Source of the DNA: Kiritimatiellia bacterium | GTDB lineage: Bacteria > Verrucomicrobiota > Kiritimatiellia > RFP12 > UBA1067 | DNA: 43,143 bases | Assembly (NCBI GenBank): GCA_017450695.1 | Contig: JAFSTA010000233.1 | Span: 1 to 43,143 of the forward strand | Direction: 5' to 3' | In this document: piece by piece, positions 16,667-24,919 of the stretch | Layout: every line of letters begins with the position of its first letter | Numbering within the stretch: position 1 is the stretch's first letter | The notes under the pieces: model-generated | Told to the model about the DNA's origin: nothing | The model's input: the letters and a program-made list of their open reading frames with translations, nothing else | Database searches by the model: none | Translations under genes and position numbers: made by a program

Positions 16667-18439
16667 ATGAAAAAGCTGATTTCATGTTTGTTGCTGATTC
16701 CGCTCGCGGGCGGGGTGTGCCTCGCGGATACGCGTTTCCCGTCCGCGACGTGGAAGGAGTCTGTCGATCCGATCGCCAGCCCCCATGCCCGCAAGGGCGG
16801 TATCCTTCGGTTCTCCGCTTTCCAGCAACCGAAGAGCCTGAACTATTACATCGAGCCGAGCCAGTTCACCTCCGCCGTTTTCGACCTGATGTACGAGACG
16901 CTGTTGGGGTTCGATTCGATCACGTATGAGTTCGTTCCCTGTCTGGCGAAGAGCTGGACGCTCTCGGACGACAAGCTGACCTTCACCTTCGAGCTGGATC
17001 CGGCGGCGAGGTGGAGCGACGGCAAGCCGGTGCTGGCCGAGGACGTGCTGTGGACATACGATGTGGTGATGGATCCGAAAAACGCGACAGGACCGTTCAA
17101 GGTTTCGCTGGGGCGTTTCTCGCGTCCCGAGGTGTTGGACGAACGCACGATCCGTTTCCGCGCCAAGGAGAACCACTGGCAGAACCTGGCCAGTTGCGGG
17201 AATTTCTCGATTATGCCGAAGCACGTGTATGAGTCTCAGGATTTCAACCGTCTCGACCTCGGCAGCCCGGTCGTCTCCGGCGCCTATACCGTGAGCGGGA
17301 TGAAGGAGCAGATTGAGGTGCGGTTGGCGCGGCGGCCTGACTGGTGGCAGGTCGATCATCCGTCCATGCGCGGCACGATGAACTTCGACACGATCGTCTT
17401 CCGTTATTTCAGCGACCAGTCGAATGCCTTCGAGGCATTCAAGAAAGGCTTGACCGACGTCTTCGCTGTTTATAGTGCGCGGATGTGGGCGAACGAGACC
17501 ATCGGCGAACGGTTCGACAAGAACTGGATCGTGAAGGCGAAGGTCCACAACTACGATCCGTCGAGCTTTCAGGGATTCGCGATGAACACGCGGCGTCCTC
17601 CGTTCGACGACCTGCGTGTCCGCAAGGCGATGGCGCATCTGGTGGATCGCGAGACGATGATTCGGACGATGATGTACAACGCCTATTTTCTGCACCGTTC
17701 CTATTGCGAAGACCTCTACGATGCGGAACACCCCTGCAAGAACCAGCTGTTCGAGTACAATGTCGAAAAGGCCGTCGCCCTGCTGACGGAGGCGGGATAC
17801 CGGAAGAATCCGCAGACCGGCAGGCTGGAGAAGGACGGACGCCCGCTCGCCTTCACCTTCCTCACGCGCGAGTCCTCCTCCGACAAGTTCATCGCCCTCT
17901 GCGACACGGTTTTCAAGAAGCTCGGCATCGAGATGAAGATCGAGCGCAAAGACTGGGCGGCGTGGATGCGCGACATGGACGAGTACAACTTCGACATCAC
18001 TTGGGCGGCCTGGGGAGGTTCCGTATTCCGCGATCCCGAAACCATGTGGTCGTCCGAAATCGCGGATCATCCGTCGGGCAACAACATCACGGGATTCAAG
18101 AACGCGCAGGTCGATGAACTCATCCGGCGCCAGAAGACGCTTTACACGGTGGCGGAACGGAACGAGGTGATGCGTCAGATTGACAAGATCCTGACGGACA
18201 ACGTTCCCTACGTCTTGCTCTGGTACACGGATTCCACGCGACTGCTCTACTGGGACTCGTTCGGTACGCCGGACACGGTGCTTTCCAAGTTCGGGGACTG
18301 GCGTTCCTGTCTGACGTACTGGTGGTATGACGCCGACAGCGCCGCCGAGCTGAAGGACGCGATGGCGAACGGAAGCGTTCTGCCGAAGCGAGAAGTGGAT
18401 GTGTTCTACGAAAGGATGATCAAGCATGTTTCCGATTAA
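16667..18439 (+). CDS. Family 5 ABC transporter solute-binding protein, exported
   Basis: About 590 residues from MKKLIS; an in-frame ATG five codons earlier is possible. A signal peptide (KLISCLLLIPLAGGVCLA) ends in a normal cleavage site, with no true lipobox. The family 5 (peptide/nickel/oligosaccharide) pattern is clear: KGGILRFSAFQQPKSLNYY, the SKSWTLSDDKLTFTFELDPAARWSDGKPVLAEDV-type central signature (as AKSWTLSD and RWSDGKP), and GFAMNTRRPPFDDLRVRKAMAHLVDRE. It is nearest in feel to YejA/microcin-C-type binding proteins. No permease or ATPase gene adjoins, so it must work with components encoded elsewhere or be a sensor. Its 3' end overlaps the exonuclease start by 14 bases. Confidence 0.9.
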   Translation: MKKLISCLLLIPLAGGVCLADTRFPSATWKESVDPIASPHARKGGILRFSAFQQPKSLNYYIEPSQFTSAVFDLMYETLLGFDSITYEFVPCLAKSWTLSDDKLTFTFELDPAARWSDGKPVLAEDVLWTYDVVMDPKNATGPFKVSLGRFSRPEVLDERTIRFRAKENHWQNLASCGNFSIMPKHVYESQDFNRLDLGSPVVSGAYTVSGMKEQIEVRLARRPDWWQVDHPSMRGTMNFDTIVFRYFSDQSNAFEAFKKGLTDVFAVYSARMWANETIGERFDKNWIVKAKVHNYDPSSFQGFAMNTRRPPFDDLRVRKAMAHLVDRETMIRTMMYNAYFLHRSYCEDLYDAEHPCKNQLFEYNVEKAVALLTEAGYRKNPQTGRLEKDGRPLAFTFLTRESSSDKFIALCDTVFKKLGIEMKIERKDWAAWMRDMDEYNFDITWAAWGGSVFRDPETMWSSEIADHPSGNNITGFKNAQVDELIRRQKTLYTVAERNEVMRQIDKILTDNVPYVLLWYTDSTRLLYWDSFGTPDTVLSKFGDWRSCLTYWWYDADSAAELKDAMANGSVLPKREVDVFYERMIKHVSD

Positions 18440-19238
18440 GTTGGATCGCCCGTTGGTGATTTTTGATATTGAGGCGACGGGACTCTCGCCGCGCGCGGAT
18501 CGCATCATCGAGTTGGCGGCGATCCGGATCGATCCGGACGGGACGAAAACGAAAGGGTACTGGCTGCTGGACCCGACCGTCTCCATCCCGCTGGAGACGA
18601 CGGCCCTGCACGGGATTCGCGACGAGGATGTCAAGGGGTGCCCGACCTTCAAAGATAAGGCGTTGGAGATCCTGATGTTCTTCGGCGAAGCAGACCTCGG
18701 TGGTTTTAACGCCGGTCACTTCGATGTGCCGATGCTGGAGGAGGAGTTCGCCCGCGCGGGGGTGAAGTTCGATGCCGACCGGCGTCGGCTGCTGGACGCG
18801 CAGAAGATCTTCCATTCGCGCGAACCGCGCAATCTCGCCGCCGCCGTGCAGTTCTACTGCGGGAAGTCGCATGAGGACGCGCACGGCGCGGAGGCGGACG
18901 CCGAGGCGACGCTGGCGGTTCTGGAAGGGGAGTTCCAAAAGTATCCCGACCTGCCGCACGACATGGAAACGCTGGATCGGACGTTCAATCCGATCGACCC
19001 CTTCAATGCCGACCGTCGCGGTTTCCTGCGCTGGGTCGATGGAAAGCTGACCGTCAACTTCGGGAAGAAAAAAGGGCAGCTGGTCTCGGATCTGGTGCAG
19101 AAGGATCCTGGATTCCTTCGCTGGATCACGAAGAACGACTTCCCCATGGATACGCGCACGATCTGTGAAAACGCGCTGAAGGGGATCTATCCCGATCCGC
19201 CGCGCGCGTTGTACGTGCCGATCAAAGGAGGCCGGTAG
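18426..19238 (+). CDS. DEDDh 3'-5' exonuclease
   Basis: 270 residues. Exo I is VIFDIEATGLSPRADRIIELAA (D and E of the metal site), Exo II is GGFNAGHFDVPMLEEEF, and Exo III is SHEDAHGAEADAEATLAVLE with the catalytic histidine five residues before the last aspartate. This is the DnaQ/epsilon-like fold acting on DNA or RNA 3' ends in the cytoplasm. A C-terminal domain of about 90 residues (FGKKKGQLVSDLV, FLRWITKNDFP) is typical of a subgroup of stand-alone exonucleases in Bacteroidota and PVC bacteria. The gene starts inside the end of the binding-protein gene and is followed 24 bases later by GH5, so it seems translationally coupled within an otherwise carbohydrate-related run. Confidence 0.93.
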   Translation: MFPIKLDRPLVIFDIEATGLSPRADRIIELAAIRIDPDGTKTKGYWLLDPTVSIPLETTALHGIRDEDVKGCPTFKDKALEILMFFGEADLGGFNAGHFDVPMLEEEFARAGVKFDADRRRLLDAQKIFHSREPRNLAAAVQFYCGKSHEDAHGAEADAEATLAVLEGEFQKYPDLPHDMETLDRTFNPIDPFNADRRGFLRWVDGKLTVNFGKKKGQLVSDLVQKDPGFLRWITKNDFPMDTRTICENALKGIYPDPPRALYVPIKGGR

Positions 19239-19262
19239 GCGACTGGAGTCGGAGGACGGGAG

Positions 19263-20753
19263 ATGAATGCGAAATTGTGGATCGCGATTGGTTGCATGGT
19301 TGCCGCCCGGATGGGGAGCGGATATGAATGGAAACTGACGAAATACGCCACGATTTCCAATGACCTCCTGACCGTCTCCGTTCCGAAAGAGGCGGCGCGC
19401 GAGGGGGGCGCCGCGCGTACCATGATCGACCTGCGTCCCTTTTGCGGAAAAATGCTGCGCGGGGAAATCCTCTGTCAGGGAACGGACATTTCGCGTCCGC
19501 GCCAAAGCTGGAACGGATTGAAGTTCATGCTCCATTTTACGGACCGGAAATCCGGCGAGCAAGTGTGGCCGAACACGGGATCGAGGGTGGGGTCGTTTCC
19601 CAAGCAAAAGATTCAAGTCACCTGTAATCTTCTGGAAATGAATGCGCAGACCGCGGAACTGACGCTGGGGCTGCAGGATTCATCCGGTACGGTCGTTTTC
19701 GACCTCTCCACCTTGCGTTTCGCGGATCGGGATTCCTTCTTCCCCAGGACGAACCAGAACTACACGGTGACCTATCCGCCGCGGGTGGCGAAGTTGCCGC
19801 AACTTCGGGGGGTGATGTTGCCCGGCGGGCCGTGCAGGGAAGATGACTTCAAGACGCTACGCGCGTGGGGCGCGACGCTGGCGCGCTACCAGATGATCCG
19901 CAACTGGGGGGCGGTCAACACGGATCAGGATTTGGCGGAGTACAACCGCTGGCTGGACGGAAAGCTCGCCCATTTGGAACAGGTTTTGGTTTGGGCGAAG
20001 GAATACGGGATCCGGATCGTGGTCGATCTGCATGTTCCGCCCGGCGGACGCAACGCCGAGCACGACATGAATATGTTCTACAACCGGAAATTCGCCGATG
20101 CCTTTGTCGCCTGCTGGCGCAAAATCGCCACGCGCTTCAAGGGACGGCCGGAGATTTTCGGTTTCGACCTGATCAACGAGCCGATGCAGTCGGATGCCGC
20201 GCCGTTTGATTACTGGAACCTCCAGCGGATGGCTGCGGAGGCGGTGCGGGAGATCGATCCCGACACGCCGATCATCCTGGAATCGAACGAGTGGGATTCA
20301 GCCAAAGCCTATTCCTACCTCTCGCCGCTGGCGATGGACAATGTGATCTATCAGGTTCACATGTATGTTCCCGGCGCCTACACCCATCAGGGCGTGGGAT
20401 GCGCCAAGCGTTCCGATTTCAAGCCGTGCCGCTATCCCGATCCCGGAAAGAATTGGGATATTTCCTACCTGCGCAAGGTGATGGAGCCGGTCCGCGCTTT
20501 CCAACAGCGGCACAAGGCGCGGATCTATGTCGGGGAGTTCTCCGCGATCGCCTGGGCGGAAGGCGCCGAGAATTACATCCGAGACTGCATGACAATCTTC
20601 AACGAATATGGGTGGGACTGGTCGTACCATGCTTTCCGCGAGTGGCCGGGATGGAGCGTGGAGCACGAGGGAGAGTTCCACGATTCCCTTCGTCCCTCCG
20701 CCGATAATCCGCGCAAGCGCGCCTTGCTGGAGGGGTTGCGGGCAGGAAAGTAG
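19263..20753 (+). CDS. GH5-family cellulase-like glycanase, exported
   Basis: 496 residues. A signal peptide (KLWIAIGCMVAARMGSG) is followed by an N-terminal region of about 170 residues without a recognisable motif, probably a beta-sandwich. The GH5 TIM barrel then follows. FGFDLINEPMQSD carries the acid/base glutamate, and RIYVGEFSAIAW carries the nucleophile glutamate. Supporting segments are VVDLHVPPGG, YQVHMYVPGAYTHQG and WDWSYHAFREWPGWS, the last a usual substrate-stacking tryptophan site. It would cleave beta-1,4 glucan or mannan chains outside the cytoplasm; the exact polymer is not readable. Starts 24 bases after the exonuclease and ends 33 bases before the next gene, consistent with one transcript. 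Confidence 0.93.
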   Translation: MNAKLWIAIGCMVAARMGSGYEWKLTKYATISNDLLTVSVPKEAAREGGAARTMIDLRPFCGKMLRGEILCQGTDISRPRQSWNGLKFMLHFTDRKSGEQVWPNTGSRVGSFPKQKIQVTCNLLEMNAQTAELTLGLQDSSGTVVFDLSTLRFADRDSFFPRTNQNYTVTYPPRVAKLPQLRGVMLPGGPCREDDFKTLRAWGATLARYQMIRNWGAVNTDQDLAEYNRWLDGKLAHLEQVLVWAKEYGIRIVVDLHVPPGGRNAEHDMNMFYNRKFADAFVACWRKIATRFKGRPEIFGFDLINEPMQSDAAPFDYWNLQRMAAEAVREIDPDTPIILESNEWDSAKAYSYLSPLAMDNVIYQVHMYVPGAYTHQGVGCAKRSDFKPCRYPDPGKNWDISYLRKVMEPVRAFQQRHKARIYVGEFSAIAWAEGAENYIRDCMTIFNEYGWDWSYHAFREWPGWSVEHEGEFHDSLRPSADNPRKRALLEGLRAGK

Positions 20754-20786
20754 AGTAGGGGAAGTAAGAAACGGGATTCGAGAGGA

Positions 20787-23700
20787 ATGAACGAAAGACG
20801 CCATTTGTTTGATCCGTTCGACAGCGAACTCTGCGTGGTTGGTGCTGCCACCGTGGAGGGGCTGATCAAGGAGATCGCTCGTCTGATCCGCTTTCTGGAC
20901 CGGACACCCGATGCGTGTCTGGAGGATGTCGCCTACACCTGCGCGGTGGAGTCCAAAGGCAAATCGGAAGTACTTGCCGTGGTCGCCCGTTCCACGGCGG
21001 AGTTGCAGTCTCGCCTCCGCAACGCGCACACGAAACTAATGGAGGAAAGCACGCGGATCCGGGACAAAGGCGGCATCTATTACTGCCGCGAGGGTTTGCG
21101 GAAAGAGGGGGGCAAGATCGCGTTTTTCTTTCCCAGCGTGATTTCGTTCTACCCGGACATCCTGCGCGACCTCTGCCTGCTCTTCGACATCTGCCGCGAG
21201 TCCTTCGACGTGTTGACCGAGGCGCTGGAAGATTCGGGAATCACCGAGACGATAGCCGCCCCCGATTATCTCTATCCCCCGACCTCCGCGCACCGCCCCG
21301 TCGATGCGCCGTTCTCCCCCTCCCATTTCGCGGAGTCGTTTTTCTCCGTCCTGGCGGCGAACACGGCGCTGTACACGCTCTTCGACAAGATGGGGATTCG
21401 CCCCGACGGCGTGATCGGATTCAGCGGCGGCGACTTCTCCGCGCTGGATGTGGCGGGCGCGTATGGCAATCTTTCGCGAGAAAAACGGGTACAGTTCATG
21501 CGAGAGGGATACCGCATGCTGGACCGCCTGATGCACCGCACGGACCTGCTCTCCTGTCCTATGTTCTCCGTGTTCGATGCGCCGGAAGGATTCTTGGATC
21601 GCCTTATCGCGGACTATCCGGGGCGTATCGTCGTCTCGATCTTCGCATCGGCGCGGTATCAGGCGATTGCCATCGGTGAGGATTTGGAGGCGGAGGTCTC
21701 CCGGCGCTTCTCGAAAGAGGGGATCAAGGCGTACCGCATTCCGGCGCAAAGCCCCTTCAACACACCGTGGTGCGCGAAAGTCTTGCCGACGATCAAGCAG
21801 TTCCTCTCGCATTGGATTCGCCACAAGCCGCAGTTGCCCGTCTATTCCTGCGCGACCGCCGACATGCTGCCGCCGGAACCGAAGAAGATCAACCGGCTGA
21901 TCGTCGATCAGTGGACGCTTCCCATACATTTCGACCGCACCATCGAAAAAATGTATCGCGATGGATACCGGATCTTTATCGAGATCGGCGCGCGCGGGAA
22001 CATGGTCTCGGTCATCGACGAGATTCTTCGCGGGCAGGTCCACCAGTCGATCGCCGTCAACCGTATCCACCGTTCCGGCTTGACGCAGTTGCACCATGCG
22101 CTTGCGGTCTTAATTTCGCAGGGCGTCCAGGTCGATCTCTCCGTTCTGCACCGTCACCGCCGACGGAACAGACTGGACTTTGACAAGCCGCTCCAGGTCG
22201 ATGGAAGACGCGAAGTCCAGCTGACTGCCGAATATCCTTCCTTCCGCAAGTTCATCCCGTCCGAGAGTTTCCGACGCGTTGCGCGGCAGTTGTTGGACAA
22301 CGGTGGAAAAAAGACGGTCACCTCGGTACGGACGCGAAAGGAATTCGGCGCCGATTTCCCGATGCTGATCAATGCGGACATCCTGCTGGAGGAGCCGGGC
22401 GTCCGAATCTCCCTTGCCAAGACCCTGACGGTTGCGGACTATCCGTTCCTGCAAGACTATGCCATCGGTACCAGCCAGCTCTCCTACGCGCAGCCGGATA
22501 TGTGCGGTCTGACCGTGCTGTCGCTGATGTCCTCGCTGGAACTCATGGCGGAGGCTGCACGGAAACTCCTGCCGAATTGCCGCGTGGCGCAGGTGGACAA
22601 CCTCCGCGCGAAACGTTGGATCGGGTTCACCAACGGTGCCGTGCGCGTCAGTATCCGTGCCGAGCGTGTCTCGTGGAGTGGGGATCCGGGCGTGACCGCC
22701 GTGCGCGTCGAGTTGCGTGAGGATGTCCCGAACAACGCCTATACCTCACCGGTCGTGGAGGCGTTCATCCTGTTGGCGAAGGGCAAGCCCAAAATGCCGT
22801 TGCTCGAACCGATTCCGCTGGAACGCGCTCGTTCGGTCAACTGGTCTATGCACGACATCTATCCCGAACGTCTGTTCCAAGGCAGCAGCTTGCAGATCAT
22901 CCGGCACGTCAGCCTTTGGAGCGAGGGCGGAATTGATTTCGATATCGAGGTGCCGACACGCGAGGGCACGGTGCGGGAAGTCCGTATCCCGCTCTTTTCC
23001 GTGTGGCCGCAGTTGCTCGACGGGGTGTTCTCCGCATTCGCCCTCTGGCGTTCGCACGAACGGTTCGCGGGGGCGATCTCCCTTCCGTTCCGTTGCCGCA
23101 AGATTATCTTCCATACCCTCAGCCTGCCGGAAGGGGCGCGGATGCGCGGCTACTTCCGGTTGTCGGCAGTCACCCCGCGTTCGCTGGTCGCGGACATCCA
23201 GCTTACCGACGGAAACGGCAACCTGCTCTTGGAGTTCCGCGGATGCGAGGAGTTGTGCGAGCGCGTTCCGCCCGAATACCAGCAGTTCATCTTGCGTCCG
23301 GCGGAGAAGTTCATCACGCGCCCGTTCCCGCTGGAATTCCTGGGGAATCCCGCGCAGCCCGTCGAGGCGCGCGTGGTAACGGAGATCCCCATGTCGATTT
23401 TCGAGCCGCATCAGGAACTTTGGTTGAAAGCCCTCGCGTGCGTGTTGCTCTCCCCGATGGAACGCGGGGAATGGCTGGAGATGCAGGGCGCGATCGGCCG
23501 TCGCGTGGAATGGCTCTTCGGACGCGCCGCCGCGAAAGAGGCGACGCGCCGTTTCCTGCAACGTTTCCAGCAGGCGCGCTGGACGGACGCGGACATCCCG
23601 ATCTGGGCGGATGATTCCGGAAAGCCCCACTCGCTCGGACCGTGGCGCGAGCACTCCCATGTCAAACTCGATCTCTCGATTGCCCACACGGACAAGCTGA

Positions 23701-24092
23701 TCGTCGCGGCGGTTGCCGCCAACTCCTACATCGGAATCGATGTCGAGTCCGTGGGGCGCACGCTGAGCGAGGAGTTCACCAAAGGCGTCTTCACGCACGA
23801 AGAGTTGGAGCTGGCGGTCAATACGGGCGATTCGCCGGTGACGATCCTGCGCTTCTGGTGCGCGAAAGAAGCGGTCTCCAAGGCGATCGGAACGGGAATC
23901 CGATTCAGTCCGAAAGACCTCTGCATCACCTCGGTCGATCTTTCGCGAGGAAGGCTGGAAATCGAGTTGCGCGGACAATGGCTTGACGCGTTCAAAAACT
24001 TCCGGGGGCGGAAAAATGTCGTGTACACCTCCCTCTACAAAGACCACACCATCGCCTCCTGCCTCCTTCCCGCCGTCCTCTTCGAAACCTGA
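20787..24092 (+). CDS. Acyltransferase-like / dehydratase-like / phosphopantetheinyl transferase fusion
   Basis: 1101 residues. Residues about 110-420 match a polyketide/fatty-acid acyltransferase fold: FFFPSVISFYPDIL, GFSGGDFSAL with serine 213, and WTLPIHFDRTIEKM. The usual histidine of the GHSxG motif is F212, and the catalytic histidine position aligns with N325 (SPFNTPW). Residues about 540-760 look like a polyketide-type double-hotdog dehydratase, but the HxxxGxxxxP histidine is Y558 (FLQDYAIG), although aspartate 745 (PQLLDGVF) is kept. Residues about 880-1090 are an apparently intact Sfp-type phosphopantetheinyl transferase: RRVEWLFGRAAAKEA, IAHTD, GIDVE and FWCAKEAVSKAIGTG. No ketosynthase or carrier protein is in the window. 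The intact part should activate a carrier protein; the other two may be structural. Last gene of the 16667-24092 run. Confidence 0.8.
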   Translation: MNERRHLFDPFDSELCVVGAATVEGLIKEIARLIRFLDRTPDACLEDVAYTCAVESKGKSEVLAVVARSTAELQSRLRNAHTKLMEESTRIRDKGGIYYCREGLRKEGGKIAFFFPSVISFYPDILRDLCLLFDICRESFDVLTEALEDSGITETIAAPDYLYPPTSAHRPVDAPFSPSHFAESFFSVLAANTALYTLFDKMGIRPDGVIGFSGGDFSALDVAGAYGNLSREKRVQFMREGYRMLDRLMHRTDLLSCPMFSVFDAPEGFLDRLIADYPGRIVVSIFASARYQAIAIGEDLEAEVSRRFSKEGIKAYRIPAQSPFNTPWCAKVLPTIKQFLSHWIRHKPQLPVYSCATADMLPPEPKKINRLIVDQWTLPIHFDRTIEKMYRDGYRIFIEIGARGNMVSVIDEILRGQVHQSIAVNRIHRSGLTQLHHALAVLISQGVQVDLSVLHRHRRRNRLDFDKPLQVDGRREVQLTAEYPSFRKFIPSESFRRVARQLLDNGGKKTVTSVRTRKEFGADFPMLINADILLEEPGVRISLAKTLTVADYPFLQDYAIGTSQLSYAQPDMCGLTVLSLMSSLELMAEAARKLLPNCRVAQVDNLRAKRWIGFTNGAVRVSIRAERVSWSGDPGVTAVRVELREDVPNNAYTSPVVEAFILLAKGKPKMPLLEPIPLERARSVNWSMHDIYPERLFQGSSLQIIRHVSLWSEGGIDFDIEVPTREGTVREVRIPLFSVWPQLLDGVFSAFALWRSHERFAGAISLPFRCRKIIFHTLSLPEGARMRGYFRLSAVTPRSLVADIQLTDGNGNLLLEFRGCEELCERVPPEYQQFILRPAEKFITRPFPLEFLGNPAQPVEARVVTEIPMSIFEPHQELWLKALACVLLSPMERGEWLEMQGAIGRRVEWLFGRAAAKEATRRFLQRFQQARWTDADIPIWADDSGKPHSLGPWREHSHVKLDLSIAHTDKLIVAAVAANSYIGIDVESVGRTLSEEFTKGVFTHEELELAVNTGDSPVTILRFWCAKEAVSKAIGTGIRFSPKDLCITSVDLSRGRLEIELRGQWLDAFKNFRGRKNVVYTSLYKDHTIASCLLPAVLFET

Positions 24093-24095
24093 CAG

Positions 24096-24109
24096 GCCGC
24101 TGACGCGGC
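24096..24109 (+). terminator. Hairpin after the fusion gene
   Basis: GCCGC/GCGGC with loop TGAC, the same stem and loop as at 34767-34780. It is followed by an A/T-rich array rather than a T-run, so termination would more likely occur at 24151-24172. Confidence 0.4.
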
Positions 24110-24111
24110 TA

Positions 24112-24184
24112 TGGAAGGTTAAAAAGTTAAATGATTTAAATGATTAAATCGCCTCCTTCGGAGGCTTTAAATTGACCTGAACCG
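24112..24184. repeat. TTAAA-array plus hairpin, left border of the defence island
   Basis: Units GGTTAAAA, AGTTAAAT, GATTTAAAT and GATTAAAT (8, 8, 9 and 8 bases) are followed by the hairpin GCCTCC/GGAGGC (24151-24165) and TTTAAATT, then GACCTGAACCG. The hairpin with its T-rich tail could terminate the upstream transcript. A closely similar unit in the same orientation lies at 34737-34799. Confidence 0.8.
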
Positions 24185-24256
24185 TGCCGCAGTTCGTGGA
24201 AGCGACACTCCTGTCGCTTTTGCGAACCCTAGTGTTTTCCCGCGCTGAAACGGGAG

Positions 24257-24306
24257 GGGCAACGTCCTCGTTGCCCGAATTGGGAGGGTCGCGCCCCGTC
24301 GCGACC
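24257..24306. repeat. Two strong intergenic hairpins
   Basis: GGGCAACG/CGTTGCCC (24257-24276, loop TCCT) and GGTCGCG/CGCGACC (24287-24306, loop CCCCGT) are both perfect and both preceded by GGGAG. They belong to the interspersed hairpin family noted at 10094 and 35144. Confidence 0.75.
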
Positions 24307-24437
24307 GCGTTTCGACGGGGCGGATCTTGCTTTCGCTACGGGGAGTCTCGGAGTTTCGGAGATAGTGCCCCGTCCTGGGGTGGTCTCCCACACTCCCACC
24401 ACAACCAAACGCCAAACCGCGATTTCGAGATTTCCGC

Positions 24438-24466
24438 TTGTCTCTGGTAATGCGATAAGGTATAAT
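24438..24466 (+). promoter_or_regulatory. Strong promoter of the methyltransferase leader
   Basis: TTGTCT (24438-24443) and TATAAT (24461-24466) are spaced by exactly 17 bases. Transcription would start at about 24473, on the first base of a perfect 8-bp hairpin. This lies about 450 bases before the methyltransferase ATG. Confidence 0.75.
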
Positions 24467-24472
24467 CCACCT

Positions 24473-24871
24473 CGTTTCCGTTCAAGCGGAAACGGTTCTG
24501 ATTTTTGACATCGGTTCGGAAATGGGAAGTCGGGTTCTCCCGGCTTCTGGTTTTCGAGCCTTCGGCCCGAAGCCGATGGTGTGGACGCGCGTCCCGCGCA
24601 ACCGCGCTTGCGGCGGAGGGTAAAACCTCGCGACACCGTGTTGACACGACGGTGGAACGGGGGGCGGGAACTCCCAAAAGGACCCCGACACGTACGTAAC
24701 AGCGTATAGTAGCTTTCTGGAAAGCCGCTAACTTATTCAGGATGAAGCGAAATACGACTGTGCGCACGCGTGGATGTATATCCACGTGGCGCACTTTCTA
24801 TTCTTGTTTCATCCAGGCTCTTAGCGGCGCCTCCAGAAGACATGAATCTGAGAGTGCGCCGCCTTTCTTTT
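24473..24871 (+). ncRNA. Structured leader or small RNA upstream of the methyltransferase
   Basis: Beginning at the predicted transcription start are a hairpin CGTTTCCG/CGGAAACG (24473-24494) and a long stem CATCGG+TTCGG (24509-24519) with CCGAA+CCGATG (24567-24578). The long stem encloses a 9-bp hairpin (24526-24547) and a GCC/GGC hairpin. Further on is a nested rod: TTCTGGA+GCCGCTAA (24715-24731) pairs with TTAGCGGC+TCCAGAA (24821-24838), enclosing GGATGAA/TTCATCC (24740/24808) and GTGCGC+CGTGGAT/ATCCACG+GCGCAC (24760-24794). The segment ends in the terminator at 24824-24871. It could be an attenuating leader or a separate RNA; I do not recognise 6S, tmRNA, RNase P or a known riboswitch. 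Confidence 0.6.
24824..24871 (+). terminator. Intrinsic terminator that competes with an upstream stem
   Basis: GCGGCGC, CTC and CAGA (24824-24837) pair with TCTG, GAG and GCGCCGC (24847-24862), leaving single-base bulges and a 9-base loop, then TTTCTTTT (24864-24871). Its left arm (24824-24837) overlaps the right arm of the rod stem (24821-24838), so the two cannot form together. Confidence 0.75.
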
Positions 24872-24907
24872 CCGCGCCGGTTGCTCATTCTCCTTACGAA
24901 GGCGCGG
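24872..24907 (+). promoter_or_regulatory. Hairpin next to the methyltransferase ribosome-binding site
   Basis: CCGCGCC (24872-24878) and GGCGCGG (24901-24907) form a perfect 7-bp stem with a 22-base loop, ending three bases before the AGAAGAAAG that precedes the ATG at 24920. It may affect translation initiation. Confidence 0.4.
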
Positions 24908-24919
24908 TCGAGAAGAAAG

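Noticed and set aside
16682-18652. 656-codon minus-strand open frame opposite the solute-binding protein gene
   Set aside because: It spans two clearly coding plus-strand genes and has no recognisable domain or ribosome-binding site.
24705-24710. TATAGT as a second promoter just before the rod structure
   Set aside because: No -35 box at 16-18 bases upstream; the promoter at 24438-24466 is far better.
24473-24871. tmRNA, RNase P RNA, SRP RNA or 6S RNA
   Set aside because: None of the signature sequences (tRNA-like ends with a tag frame, GAGGAAAGTCC, GGAAGCAG loop) is present. The rod shape recalls 6S, but the two-state terminator does not fit, so the class is left open.
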